From the NCBI RefSeq assembly GCF_000280905.1, contig NZ_ALAP01000073.1, forward strand, positions 1 to 55,821: a DNA stretch of 55,821 bases, given 5' to 3'. The position numbers and the translations under genes are program-made. The DNA comes from Streptomyces sp. AA1529 (GTDB lineage Bacteria; Actinomycetota; Actinomycetes; Streptomycetales; Streptomycetaceae). Positions 33,126 through 40,851 of this stretch are shown piece by piece. The notes below the pieces were generated by a model. That model did not search any database. It saw nothing but the letters and a program-made list of their open reading frames with translations, and was not told where the DNA came from. The stretch's first letter is position 1; each line of letters begins with the position of its first letter.

Positions 33126-36100
33126 CCGAAGAGCGTGCCGACACCTACCGGGCCTGCGGGTTCTTCATGCTCAGGGCGCCGGCTCTGCCCGCACGCCCGA
33201 TGCTCGAACTGCTCGGGTCGCTGCCCGCCGCGGCCGGCGAGGCCGCGCGCTCCGACGCCGGACGGGACGACTCCGACAGCCACGACGCCTACGCGAACCA
33301 GCTCCGCAAGCTGTGGTCCACCCCGGGTGTACCGGAGGCCGTGCGGGCCGCCTCGCCCCATCTGGCGGACGCCGTGGAGCGGTTCGACGGCCTCGGCGGC
33401 AAGGACCGGCGCAAGGCCGTCCGCGGCCTGGGCCGCTATCTGAACCGGATGAGCTTCCGCGCGACGCCGTTCGGCCTCTTCGCGGGCGTCACCACCGGCG
33501 TGTTCGGCGAGGAGCAGCGCACCCGGCTCGGCGACACCGCCATCGGAGCGGCCCGCGCACGCGCGGACTCCGGATGGGTCATGCACCTGGTCAAGCGGCT
33601 CGCCTTCGGTGCGCAGCCGCCCGGCGAACTGCGGGTGCGGCGCAACGACCTGGTCCACGTGTCCCGCGGCCGGGTGTGGCTGTCCACCGCCGAGGGCTAT
33701 GGGCTCGACGCCGGAGCCGAGCCCGCCCGCACCGGCGCACCCGGCGACGGAGGCCGGAGCGCGCCCAGGGGCCGACGCTCCGTCAGCGTACGACTCACCG
33801 CGCCGATCCGGTCCGTGCTCGACCACACCCGCACGCCCATGACACTCGGCGACCTCACCGCCCGGCTCGCCGAGGACTTCCCGACGGCGGGCGCCGAGCG
33901 GATCGCGACCCTGCTGGACGGCCTCCTCGACAGCGACATCCTCATCACCGCCGAGCGCCCCCGGCTGCTGGTCCCCCCGGCCGGCCGCACGGACCGCGGC
34001 GCCTCGCTGCTGCGCTCGATGCTGCCTCCCGTCACCGACCCCGCCGTCGCCGGGGCGATCGACGGCGTGGAGGCCGCGATCGGCGCGTTCAACCAGGGCG
34101 AGATCCCGGTGGCCGAACTGCTGGAGGCGGCGAGCAGGCCGATGCCCGAGGCCGTCGGGGGCCACTCGGGTCCGACGCTCCAGATCGACTCGACGCTGAA
34201 CCTCGACGCGCCGCTCGTCCTCCCCCGGGCCGTGGCCGGCCTGGCGGAAGAGGCCGCCCGCGTCTTCCGGCGCGTCGGCGCCGAGGACCGCTACCCGCCG
34301 CACCTCTCGGAGTACGCCGACGCGTTCTCCGAACGCTACGGCCACCGCTCCGAGATACCGCTGCTGGAGGCACTGACCCCGGAGACCGGCCTCGGCCCGC
34401 CGCGCCGATACCGCTCCCCGGGGCAGGCGTACCCGCTGCCGGGCGTCGTCCGGCGGGCCGAGGACGGCGCGGACCGGCCGGACGAGCGGCCCCGGGAGGC
34501 CGTGCTGAACCGGATGGTCACCGGGGCCCTGGCCCGCCGGGAGCTGAGCGTCCAGCTCGACGACCGGCTGCTCGACGAGCTCACCGAGGCCTCGGCCGCC
34601 GAGGACGACCACCGGCCGCCGATGCCGGTCCTCGATCTGTACCTCGGCCTGCTGCCGCCTGGGCCGGACCGTGAGCGCTGGCGCGCTGTCTGCGGCACGG
34701 CCGGAGTGGTGATGGGCGGGAGGACCTTCTCCCGCTTCCACGACCTCTTCGACGAGGAGACCCGCGCCTCGCTGCGGGAGCTGGCCGCCGCCGAGGAACA
34801 GCGCCAGGGCGACGCCGTCTGCGCCGAACTGTCGTCCCTGCCCCAGCACGCCCGTTCCGTCAACGTCACGATCCGGCCCACCGTGCACACCTGGGAGCTG
34901 CCGGTCAACGTCACACCGGGCCGGGACGAGGACCGGGTGATCCGGCTGGACGACGTCCTGGTCGGGGTGGCCGACGGGAAGCTCTATCTGCGCAGCCGCT
35001 CGCTGGGCCGCCGGCTGCACGTCACCGACCGCGCGATGCTCAACTGGGCGGGGGCGCCCGACCCCTGCCGGTTCATGCTGGAGGTCTCCCAGGGCCTTTC
35101 GGGCACGGTCTCGTGGTTCAGCTGGGAGAGCCTGACCTGGACCATGCCGTTCCTGCCCCGCGTCGAACGGGGCGACCTGGTGCTGCGCCGGGCACGGTGG
35201 CGGCTGCGCCCCGGCGACCTGGCACCGGCCTCCGCCGGCGGCGACGGCGAGGAGCGCCCGGCGGACGGCGGGGACGGCGAGGACGGCGGGCAGGCCGCGT
35301 TCGCCGCAGCCGTCCGAGCCTGGGCCGGGACCTGGCTGGTGCCCCGCCTGGTCAACCTCACCGACAACGACAACGCCCTGCTGCTCGACCTCACCAGCGC
35401 CGCCTCGCTGCGCGAGCTGCGCGACAGCCTGGACCGGGCCACCGAGGACGGGATCACCCTGGAGGAGGTCCTGCCCGCGCCGGACGAGGGCTTCCTGCGG
35501 GACACCGCCGGCGAACCGTACGCCTCCGAGATCGTGGTGCCCCTCGTCCGGACCGGCAAGGACCCGGGTCCCGTGGCCCGGCACATCCGGCCCCGGACCG
35601 TCCCCGGCGCCGCCGAGGACCCCGGGGCACGCAGCAAGCGGATCGGCAGCGACTGGCTGGCCGTGAAGCTCTACGCCGAGCCGGACGCACACGACACCCT
35701 GCTCGGTGTGGGCCTGGCCGGCCTCACCGGGCGGCTGGCCGAACAGTACGGCGTGCCCTCCCCGTTCTTCCTGCGCTACGGCGACCCGGCGCCGCACCTG
35801 CGGGTGCGGTTCCACGTACCCGAGGAGTCCGCGCGCGCGGACGTGCTGCGCGAGGTGACCGCCTGGGCCTACGACCTCGCCCGGGGCGGGCACCTCGCGG
35901 ACCACACCTTCGTCAGCTATCAGCGCGAGGTCGAGCGCTACGGCGGCCCCGAACTGATCGCCGACTGCGAGGAATGGTTCCGGCAGGACAGCGCGGCCGT
36001 CGTCCGGCTCCTCGGCAAGCTGCGCACCTCCGGCACCGGTCTGCCGGGACTGCCGCCCCTCGGCCTGGACGCGTCCCGGGAACGTGCCGCGCTGGCCGCC

Positions 36101-36484
36101 CTCACCCTCGACCGGCTGTGCGGCTCCCTCGTCCCCGACCCCGCGGAGCGGCACGCCCTCGCCCGCCTCGCGGCGCGGCGCAACGCCGGCGGCGACCTCT
36201 ACCGCACGGTCGGCCGCGGCCTGTGGGCCGCCCGCACGGACGACGGCCCGGCCCGTGAACTGCTCGACGGGGCCGACACGGTGTGGCGCCCGGCCGCGGA
36301 GCGGCTCACCCGGCGGATGACAGAGCTGGAGCGCACCGGCGGACTCCAGGCGGACCGCGGCGACATCGTGCTGTCCCTGCTGCACATGCACTGCAACCGC
36401 ATGGGCCTGCGCCCCTCCGACGAGGCCCTCTCCTACGGCATCTGGCGCCGCCTCCTCGACCGCGCGGCACACGCCGCGGGGTGA
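33122..36484 (+). CDS. Class I lanthipeptide dehydratase (LanB), full length
   Basis: A 1120-aa protein from a GTG coupled to the lanC stop. The glutamylation domain covers about residues 1-835, including MSFRATPFGLFAGVTTG near residue 115 and WSLGRRLHV-type strands. An acidic low-complexity linker (GGDGEERPADGGDGEDGG) interrupts it at about 706-723. The elimination domain (SpaB_C type) runs from about 843 (DWLAVKLYAEPDAHDTLL, then SPFFLRYGDPAPHLRVRFHV) to the end. LanB enzymes use glutamyl-tRNA(Glu) to activate Ser/Thr and then eliminate glutamate to give Dha/Dhb. Both halves are present in one chain, so the cluster can make dehydroamino acids without a split partner. Confidence 0.94.
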   Translation: MTEERADTYRACGFFMLRAPALPARPMLELLGSLPAAAGEAARSDAGRDDSDSHDAYANQLRKLWSTPGVPEAVRAASPHLADAVERFDGLGGKDRRKAVRGLGRYLNRMSFRATPFGLFAGVTTGVFGEEQRTRLGDTAIGAARARADSGWVMHLVKRLAFGAQPPGELRVRRNDLVHVSRGRVWLSTAEGYGLDAGAEPARTGAPGDGGRSAPRGRRSVSVRLTAPIRSVLDHTRTPMTLGDLTARLAEDFPTAGAERIATLLDGLLDSDILITAERPRLLVPPAGRTDRGASLLRSMLPPVTDPAVAGAIDGVEAAIGAFNQGEIPVAELLEAASRPMPEAVGGHSGPTLQIDSTLNLDAPLVLPRAVAGLAEEAARVFRRVGAEDRYPPHLSEYADAFSERYGHRSEIPLLEALTPETGLGPPRRYRSPGQAYPLPGVVRRAEDGADRPDERPREAVLNRMVTGALARRELSVQLDDRLLDELTEASAAEDDHRPPMPVLDLYLGLLPPGPDRERWRAVCGTAGVVMGGRTFSRFHDLFDEETRASLRELAAAEEQRQGDAVCAELSSLPQHARSVNVTIRPTVHTWELPVNVTPGRDEDRVIRLDDVLVGVADGKLYLRSRSLGRRLHVTDRAMLNWAGAPDPCRFMLEVSQGLSGTVSWFSWESLTWTMPFLPRVERGDLVLRRARWRLRPGDLAPASAGGDGEERPADGGDGEDGGQAAFAAAVRAWAGTWLVPRLVNLTDNDNALLLDLTSAASLRELRDSLDRATEDGITLEEVLPAPDEGFLRDTAGEPYASEIVVPLVRTGKDPGPVARHIRPRTVPGAAEDPGARSKRIGSDWLAVKLYAEPDAHDTLLGVGLAGLTGRLAEQYGVPSPFFLRYGDPAPHLRVRFHVPEESARADVLREVTAWAYDLARGGHLADHTFVSYQREVERYGGPELIADCEEWFRQDSAAVVRLLGKLRTSGTGLPGLPPLGLDASRERAALAALTLDRLCGSLVPDPAERHALARLAARRNAGGDLYRTVGRGLWAARTDDGPARELLDGADTVWRPAAERLTRRMTELERTGGLQADRGDIVLSLLHMHCNRMGLRPSDEALSYGIWRRLLDRAAHAAG

Positions 36485-36500
36485 GCAGGCGCGGCGGGGC

Positions 36501-36532
36501 GGCGGACCGCGGGCCCCCGGGGGACGTCCGCC
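36501..36532. terminator. Terminator after lanB
   Basis: GGCGGAC (36501-36507) and GTCCGCC (36526-36532) form a stem around a GC-rich loop with its own CCCCC/GGGGG pairing. It lies between the convergent lanB and VOC-protein genes. Confidence 0.6.
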
Positions 36533-36562
36533 GTCACCCGCGTCCGGGACGGCAGCCCGGGG

Positions 36563-36886
36563 TCACTCCGCGTACAGTTCGACTGCTCGGCCATCGGGGT
36601 CAGTGACGGTGTGCCGGCCCGGAGACAGCGGCGGTGTCAGCTCTCCGCCCCTCACCCGGAATCCCAGCCGCACACCGGAGACCGGGCGCCGGGCGGTCGC
36701 GGGATACAACTCCAGCACGCTGCCGTCGGGCAGCGCAGCCGCGTGGTGCACCGGACCGGTGCCGTGCTGCTCCCGCACGAAGGTGAGCCCCAGCCCGGCG
36801 TAGAACGCGCGGCACTCTTCGAGGCGACCGGTGTAGACGACGACCAGCGCGAGGCGGGCCGGGGACGGGGGAATCGCTGCCGTCAT
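36563..36886 (-). CDS. VOC-family (glyoxalase/bleomycin-resistance fold) protein
   Basis: A 107-aa protein from the ATG at 36886 (SD GAAGGA). The single-module layout LALVVVYTGRLEECRAFYAGLGLTFVREQHG ... DGSVLELYPA ... HTVTDPDGRAVELYAE is that of the vicinal-oxygen-chelate superfamily. Such small proteins act as dioxygenases, glyoxalases or drug-binding resistance proteins. A link to lanthipeptide self-protection is possible only by position. Convergent with lanB. Confidence 0.85.
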   Translation of the reverse strand: MTAAIPPSPARLALVVVYTGRLEECRAFYAGLGLTFVREQHGTGPVHHAAALPDGSVLELYPATARRPVSGVRLGFRVRGGELTPPLSPGRHTVTDPDGRAVELYAE

Positions 36887-37281
36887 CGTGGGTGTCCTTC
36901 CGCGAGGGTGCCCGGGGGATGCCGGCACTCGTCGCGATCGATGATGCCGGGCCGGAAGATGCGATGCGTTCACCCAGGAGACGTGAGAGCCGCACCGGAA
37001 CGTCGTTGTCGCGGACCGGTGCCGGTTCTGCCGGCACCCGTTCCGGAAACGGGCGCGGTGCCCGTCCGGTTCACTTCCGCACGGGGAGTCCGTGCGCGCG
37101 CGGACCGGCGGCACGGGTGTGTTCCGGGTGTTTCCGTGCGGCTTCGGCAGACGGCACGGACCAAGGGAGCGTACCGGCCGGTCGTCCCGAGGCGCTGCGC
37201 CCTGGCGGCCGGTACGTCTCGTTCCGCAAGCCGTGCCCGGGGCCGCGGTTGTCCGGACGTCCCGCCAGGAATGCTCCGCCC
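36887..37281. other. Gap without a recognised gene
   Basis: No coding region is supported between the VOC gene and the small acidic ORF. The only structure seen is the hairpin at 37018-37038. Confidence 0.5.
37018..37038. terminator. Strong hairpin in gap after the VOC gene
   Basis: GGTGCCGG (37018-37025), loop TTCTG, CCGGCACC (37031-37038): an 8-bp perfect stem. No adjacent gene end explains it. Confidence 0.35.
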
Positions 37282-37371
37282 ATGACAGGTGATGACAAGA
37301 ACAGGCGTTCACAGTCCGGTGACGACGGCGGCTCCTCCAGCGGAAGCGACTCGGACGGCGGCGGAGAGTAG
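37282..37371 (+). CDS. Possible small acidic peptide
   Basis: A 29-aa frame, MTGDDKNRRSQSGDDGGSS and then Ser-Gly-Asp repeats, ending at a TAG. It has no Cys and no recognisable domain, and the SD is weak. Not a second lanthipeptide precursor. Kept because composition and position are unusual; it may not be a gene. Confidence 0.25.
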   Translation: MTGDDKNRRSQSGDDGGSSSGSDSDGGGE

Positions 37372-38946
37372 CCGACGGCTCGTCCTCGTCTCCGCGCACC
37401 GGTGATGTGCGGAGACGAGGCGTCGCACATCGGGGCGGAGACCTCCCGCGGGCTCGGGAAGCCGCGGAAGCTCGAGGCTCCGCGCAACTTCGCCCCGATG
37501 GCGGTCGGCGACTTCGACGGTGACGGACGCGCCGACCTGCTGCTGCCGCTCCGCCGCTCGGCATCGGACCCGGAACCGCAGCAGGGCAAGGGCGGCGGGG
37601 TCGGCGTGCTGCACGGCGCATGCTCCGGCCTGGGCGCCGGAAGGCCCGCCCGCCAGATCTTCGCGGGACGGAATGAGTTTCGGGGCATCTCCGGCGGTCG
37701 GCGGGGTCAACGGCGACGACCACCCGGACCTCGTCGTCGATACGCCCGACTTCCGGGGCGACGACGGGCTGGTCACCCTGCTCCCGGGAGGCGCCGACGG
37801 TCCGTCGGCCGAGGGTTCCCAGGAGGTCCACGCCCGGACCGAGGGGCTGCCGGGCACCCCCAACCGCGCCCCTGGAACCTCTTCGACTTCCGGCCTCCGC
37901 TGCTGGACACCGAGGGCGACGGGCACGACGAAGCTGTCGTCCTCGCCCCCCTGTTCAACAAGCGCGGTGTATTGACCGGCAGGGTTGTTGACGCGACTGA
38001 TAGGCGGCTGACCGCCGAGCGCGGCATGGCATCGGTGGTAGTTGTAGGTGTGGAGGAAGTCGGCGAGGGCTTCCGTGCGTTCAGCGTTGCTGGAATACGG
38101 GCGCATGTACGCCCATTCGTCGAGCAGGGTGCGATTCAGGCGCTCGACTTTGCCGTTCGTCTGCGGGCGATAGGGGCGCGTGCGCTTATGGATGATGCTG
38201 GCGGCGCTGAGAGTCTGGGCGAACAGCCCGGATCGGTAGCAGGAACCGTTGTCGGTGAGGACACGCTCGACGGTGATGCCGTGCTGTGAGAAGAAGGTGT
38301 TCGCTCGCTCCCAGAAGGAGGCCGCAGTCTCCTTGCGCTCGTCGGACAGGACCTCGCTGTAGGCGAGGCGGGAGTGATCGTCGACGGCGGTGTGGACGAA
38401 GCAGTATCCGATCTTGGGACTGCCGTTCTTGCGCGCTTCGGTTGTGGCCTGTCGATTGCCGGCGGCCTGCTGGCGGGGCGTGATCCGATGTCCGCCGCCG
38501 TCGGGGATGTTGCCGAGCTTCTTGATGTCGACGTGAACCAGTTCGCCAGGACGCTCGCGCTCGTAGCGCCGAATGACTTGCCCGGTGGGCCGGTCCATCC
38601 AGCTCAGCCGGTTCAGCTGATGGCGGGTCAGGACGCGATGGACGGTGGAGGCGGGGATGTCCAAGATCGGTCCGATGCGTGCGGGACCGAGTTTGCGCTC
38701 GCGCCGCAACTTGCAGATGCGGCTTTCGACGTCGGGCGAAGTGCGGTGCGGTGTCGTCAAGGGCCGACTGGAGCGGTCATACAACCCTCCGTCGCCTCCA
38801 TCTCGCCATCGCCGGACCCACTTATGGGCAGTTGCTCGGGAGATGCCCATCTCGTCGGCCACGTGGGCGACGGGCCTGCCGGCTCGGACGCGGGCGACCA
38901 GGAGCCGTCTGCCGTGGATAGTCAATCGTGCATTGGGGTGGGGCAT
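37309..38946 (-). CDS. IS481-family transposase with foreign C-terminal tail
   Basis: An ORF of 545 codons. The first ~325 residues (37966-38946) are a normal IS481 transposase: N-terminal HTH (PVAHVADEMGISRATAHKWVRRW), DDE triad in ELVHVDIKKLG, VLTDNGSCYRS and VERLNRTLLDEW, and the end ISRVNNPAGQYT. No stop codon follows at the element end, so the frame runs on for about 220 codons through DNA antisense to the broken FG-GAP gene. The extra tail has no meaning of its own. The core may still be active. Confidence 0.8.
   Translation of the reverse strand: MPHPNARLTIHGRRLLVARVRAGRPVAHVADEMGISRATAHKWVRRWRDGGDGGLYDRSSRPLTTPHRTSPDVESRICKLRRERKLGPARIGPILDIPASTVHRVLTRHQLNRLSWMDRPTGQVIRRYERERPGELVHVDIKKLGNIPDGGGHRITPRQQAAGNRQATTEARKNGSPKIGYCFVHTAVDDHSRLAYSEVLSDERKETAASFWERANTFFSQHGITVERVLTDNGSCYRSGLFAQTLSAASIIHKRTRPYRPQTNGKVERLNRTLLDEWAYMRPYSSNAERTEALADFLHTYNYHRCHAALGGQPPISRVNNPAGQYTALVEQGGEDDSFVVPVALGVQQRRPEVEEVPGARLGVPGSPSVRAWTSWEPSADGPSAPPGSRVTSPSSPRKSGVSTTRSGWSSPLTPPTAGDAPKLIPSREDLAGGPSGAQAGACAVQHADPAALALLRFRVRCRAAERQQQVGASVTVEVADRHRGEVARSLELPRLPEPAGGLRPDVRRLVSAHHRCAETRTSRRLLSAAVRVASAGGAAVVTGL
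37402..37975 (+). pseudogene. FG-GAP repeat protein fragment
   Basis: The FG-GAP/VCBS signature NFAPMAVGDFDGDGRADLLLP (frame 1) is followed in frame 2 by SPAVGGVNGDDHPDLVVDTPD and GLVTLLPGGADGPSA, and again in frame 1 by PLLDTEGDGHDEAVVLAP. At least two frameshifts (near 37680 and 37865) break it, and the IS481 element cuts off the 3' part. The original would have been a secreted or surface beta-propeller protein with Ca-binding DxDxDG loops. Confidence 0.8.
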
Positions 38947-38975
38947 AGGGGCGTCGTGGGTTGTGGGTGTTCAGT
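37960..38975 (-). mobile_element. IS481-family insertion sequence (approximate ends)
   Basis: The element is inferred from the transposase. The upstream flank has GAACACCCACAACCCACG before the ATG, and the other end has TGTTCAACAAGC near 37952-37963; exact inverted repeats and target duplication could not be confirmed by eye. It lies in the FG-GAP pseudogene. Confidence 0.6.
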
Positions 38976-39171
38976 AGAAGGCGCCCCAGCCCGCCCAGGT
39001 GAGGTGGGGCCGGGGCGGTGGTCACGGTCTCCAAGGGCACTTCCCTGGCCCACTGGGCGGCGAGCAGTTCGGCGCCGGGAGCGTCGGCGGACTTCGCGAA
39101 CTGTCCGACGCGCAGCGGGCGGTGACCATTCGGCGGCTGCCGTAGCAGGGCCTCTGGTGTTCGCGCTGCGT
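38976..39171. other. Gap with no recognised gene
   Basis: Between the IS481 element and the SDR stop. One plus-strand frame reads through in part (GLRELSDAQRAVTIRRLP then stop) and may be the tail of a disrupted gene, but it is not recognisable. Confidence 0.4.
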
Positions 39172-40050
39172 TTATGTCATGGGTGCGATGCCGAGGAGGG
39201 CGGCTGTCTTTTCGTAGACGATGCGGGCGAGGGCGTCATCCTGGGAGAGGGGGGATGGGGAGTCCGGCTGGGACCGGCTGAAGAAGCCGCCGCTGGGCTG
39301 CGGGGCCGACGGGGTGGTGGCGAGCCAGACGGAGGTTTGCACGCCCTCGTCGGGGGTGATGGCGAAGGGACGGAAGAGCGGGGCCGTCAGCCGCATCAGA
39401 CCGCCGGCGTTGCTGTTGATCGCGGTGCCTTTCACCATGCCGGGATTGGCGTTGTAGACGCTCATGCCGTCGGGCAGGCGTTGGGCAAGCTCGCGGGTGG
39501 CTAGAAGGCTAAGGAGTTTGCTGGTTGCGTAGACTTTGATCTGGTTGTAGAAGCGGCTGTTCCACGATGTCCCCGCAACATCGGGGTCACTGGCGTCAAG
39601 CCTGCCGCGCTTCTCCACGAAGGTGGACAGGTTGATGACCCGCGCCTTGGGGGCGAGGGCGCCCCCCGCGAGCAGAGCGTGCGTGAGCAGGAAGGGAGCA
39701 TGGTGGTTGATCGCGTAGGTGCGCTCAACACCGTCAACTGTCTGTTCATATCGGGGGAAGGCCGCCCCCGCGTTGTTGATGAGCACGTCCACCGAGACGG
39801 CATCGGCGGCCAGATTCATCGCGAGGTCGCGCACCTGTGACCACTGCCCCAGATCGGCAGCGTACGTCCGCAGTGCAGGCGCATTGTCTCCGGCGGGGGC
39901 GAGGGGGCGCAGGTGGTTGGCGGCGGCCCGGATGCGGGCCGCGTCACGGCCGACGAGGACGACGCTCTGCCCGGCTTTGACCAGGTGACGTGCCGTCACC
40001 AGCCCCAGGCCAGACGCACCGCCAGTGATGACTGTGGTCCCGCTGCTCAT
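39172..40050 (-). CDS. Short-chain dehydrogenase/reductase (intact relative of pseudogene)
   Basis: A 292-aa SDR: cofactor motif TGGASGLG, NNAGAAFPRYEQT, catalytic region RVINLSTF and VYATSKLLSLL (Tyr-x-x-x-Lys), and the NANPGMV motif typical of retinol-dehydrogenase-like bacterial SDRs. It is the intact counterpart of the decayed copy at 17161-17873. The ATG overlaps the upstream marR gene by 4 nt (ATGA), giving a MarR-SDR operon, so its expression is probably controlled by that MarR protein. Substrate unknown. Confidence 0.9.
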   Translation of the reverse strand: MSSGTTVITGGASGLGLVTARHLVKAGQSVVLVGRDAARIRAAANHLRPLAPAGDNAPALRTYAADLGQWSQVRDLAMNLAADAVSVDVLINNAGAAFPRYEQTVDGVERTYAINHHAPFLLTHALLAGGALAPKARVINLSTFVEKRGRLDASDPDVAGTSWNSRFYNQIKVYATSKLLSLLATRELAQRLPDGMSVYNANPGMVKGTAINSNAGGLMRLTAPLFRPFAITPDEGVQTSVWLATTPSAPQPSGGFFSRSQPDSPSPLSQDDALARIVYEKTAALLGIAPMT

Positions 40051-40523
40051 TGCTGTTGTTCCTTGTCGTGGTTGTTCTTGCCGGGGATGGGCTCGTCCGC
40101 CGACCGGACACCGTCGTTCACCTCTCGGAGCAGCGAATGAAGACGCAGTCTGCTCTCATGGTCGAGGTGGGCGAAGGGCGAGTGCCGGGTGGTGTGCTCG
40201 ATGACGCGGTCGCGCAGTGCGCATCCCTCTGGGGTGAGCTGGACAACTTTCGCGCGTCGGTCGGTGGGGTGGGGAACTCGGCGGACCAGCCCGCGCTTCT
40301 CAAGCCGGTCGATCATCGACGTTGCGGTTGAGGCATCACAATGCAGGAGATCGGATAGGCGGCGCGCGGTCATCTCGTCCCCACGACTCAGCCTCCACAG
40401 CACGTCGGTCTGAGTGTCGGTGAGTCCCGCTTCGCGGGCCAGCCCCTTCAGCTCGCCATGGACCTGGGTGCGGATCGCAAACAGGCAGTCGAGCAGTTCT
40501 TCGTTCAACTGTGCGTCATCCAT
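40047..40523 (-). CDS. MarR-family regulator
   Basis: A 158-aa protein from the ATG at 40523. The winged helix is TDTQTDVLWRLSRGDEMTARRLSDLLHCDASTATSMIDRLEKRGLVRRVPHPTDRRAKVVQLT, followed by a dimerisation helix. Only about 3 nt separate the predicted start of transcription from the ATG, so the mRNA is nearly leaderless. It is translationally coupled to the SDR gene and probably represses the operon until a phenolic or similar ligand binds. Confidence 0.9.
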   Translation of the reverse strand: MDDAQLNEELLDCLFAIRTQVHGELKGLAREAGLTDTQTDVLWRLSRGDEMTARRLSDLLHCDASTATSMIDRLEKRGLVRRVPHPTDRRAKVVQLTPEGCALRDRVIEHTTRHSPFAHLDHESRLRLHSLLREVNDGVRSADEPIPGKNNHDKEQQQ

Positions 40524-40532
40524 GCACCCAAT

Positions 40533-40560
40533 AGTATATGGAGAATCCAATCATTTGAAA
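40533..40560 (-). promoter_or_regulatory. marR promoter
   Basis: Minus strand: -35 TTTCAA (40560-40555), a 16-bp spacer, and -10 TATACT (40538-40533). It sits in an AT-rich patch with CCAAT repeats at 40527 and 40547 (20 bp apart) that could be the MarR site. Confidence 0.5.
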
Positions 40561-40851
40561 TTCCACACATCTGCTGCGGCCTCGCCATGCCGCCAAGCCC
40601 CGCCACCAGTCGTCGCTGTCAACAAGGCTCGTGGTTGATACACCGGCTCCGGTCCCGGTGCGGTGTTCTCGTCCCCCCGGTTGCCGTGCGTGGCCCGGTT
40701 CCCGCGGCCGTGCCCCTTCCTCGGTCCCGGACCCCTGGGCATCCGGCGTTCCCGGCGGGCCATGCGCTCCCGTCGGTGCGCGGGCACCGCCGCGCCGACA
40801 ACCCCCAAAGAAATGTTTGACGGTTGGCTCCGCGTGCCGCACACTCACCGC
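40561..40851. other. Gap between marR and MFS genes
   Basis: No gene recognised. Near the right end TTTGAC (40815-40820) may be the -35 of the MFS gene, with a weak -10 (CACACT) six bases before the GTG. Confidence 0.4.

Noticed and set aside
32921..36472. Very long minus-strand frame antisense to lanB
   Set aside because: It has Val/Ala/Gly/Gln-rich shadow composition with no domains, while the plus-strand frame matches LanB throughout.
31622..36484. A continuous 1620-codon plus-strand frame covering lanC and lanB
   Set aside because: Its first ~500 codons are the wrong frame over lanC; the LanB family sequence starts at the GTG at 33122 coupled to the lanC stop.
37282..37371. Small acidic ORF as a second RiPP precursor
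   Set aside because: It has no Cys and no leader motif, and the SD is poor; kept only as a low-confidence ORF.
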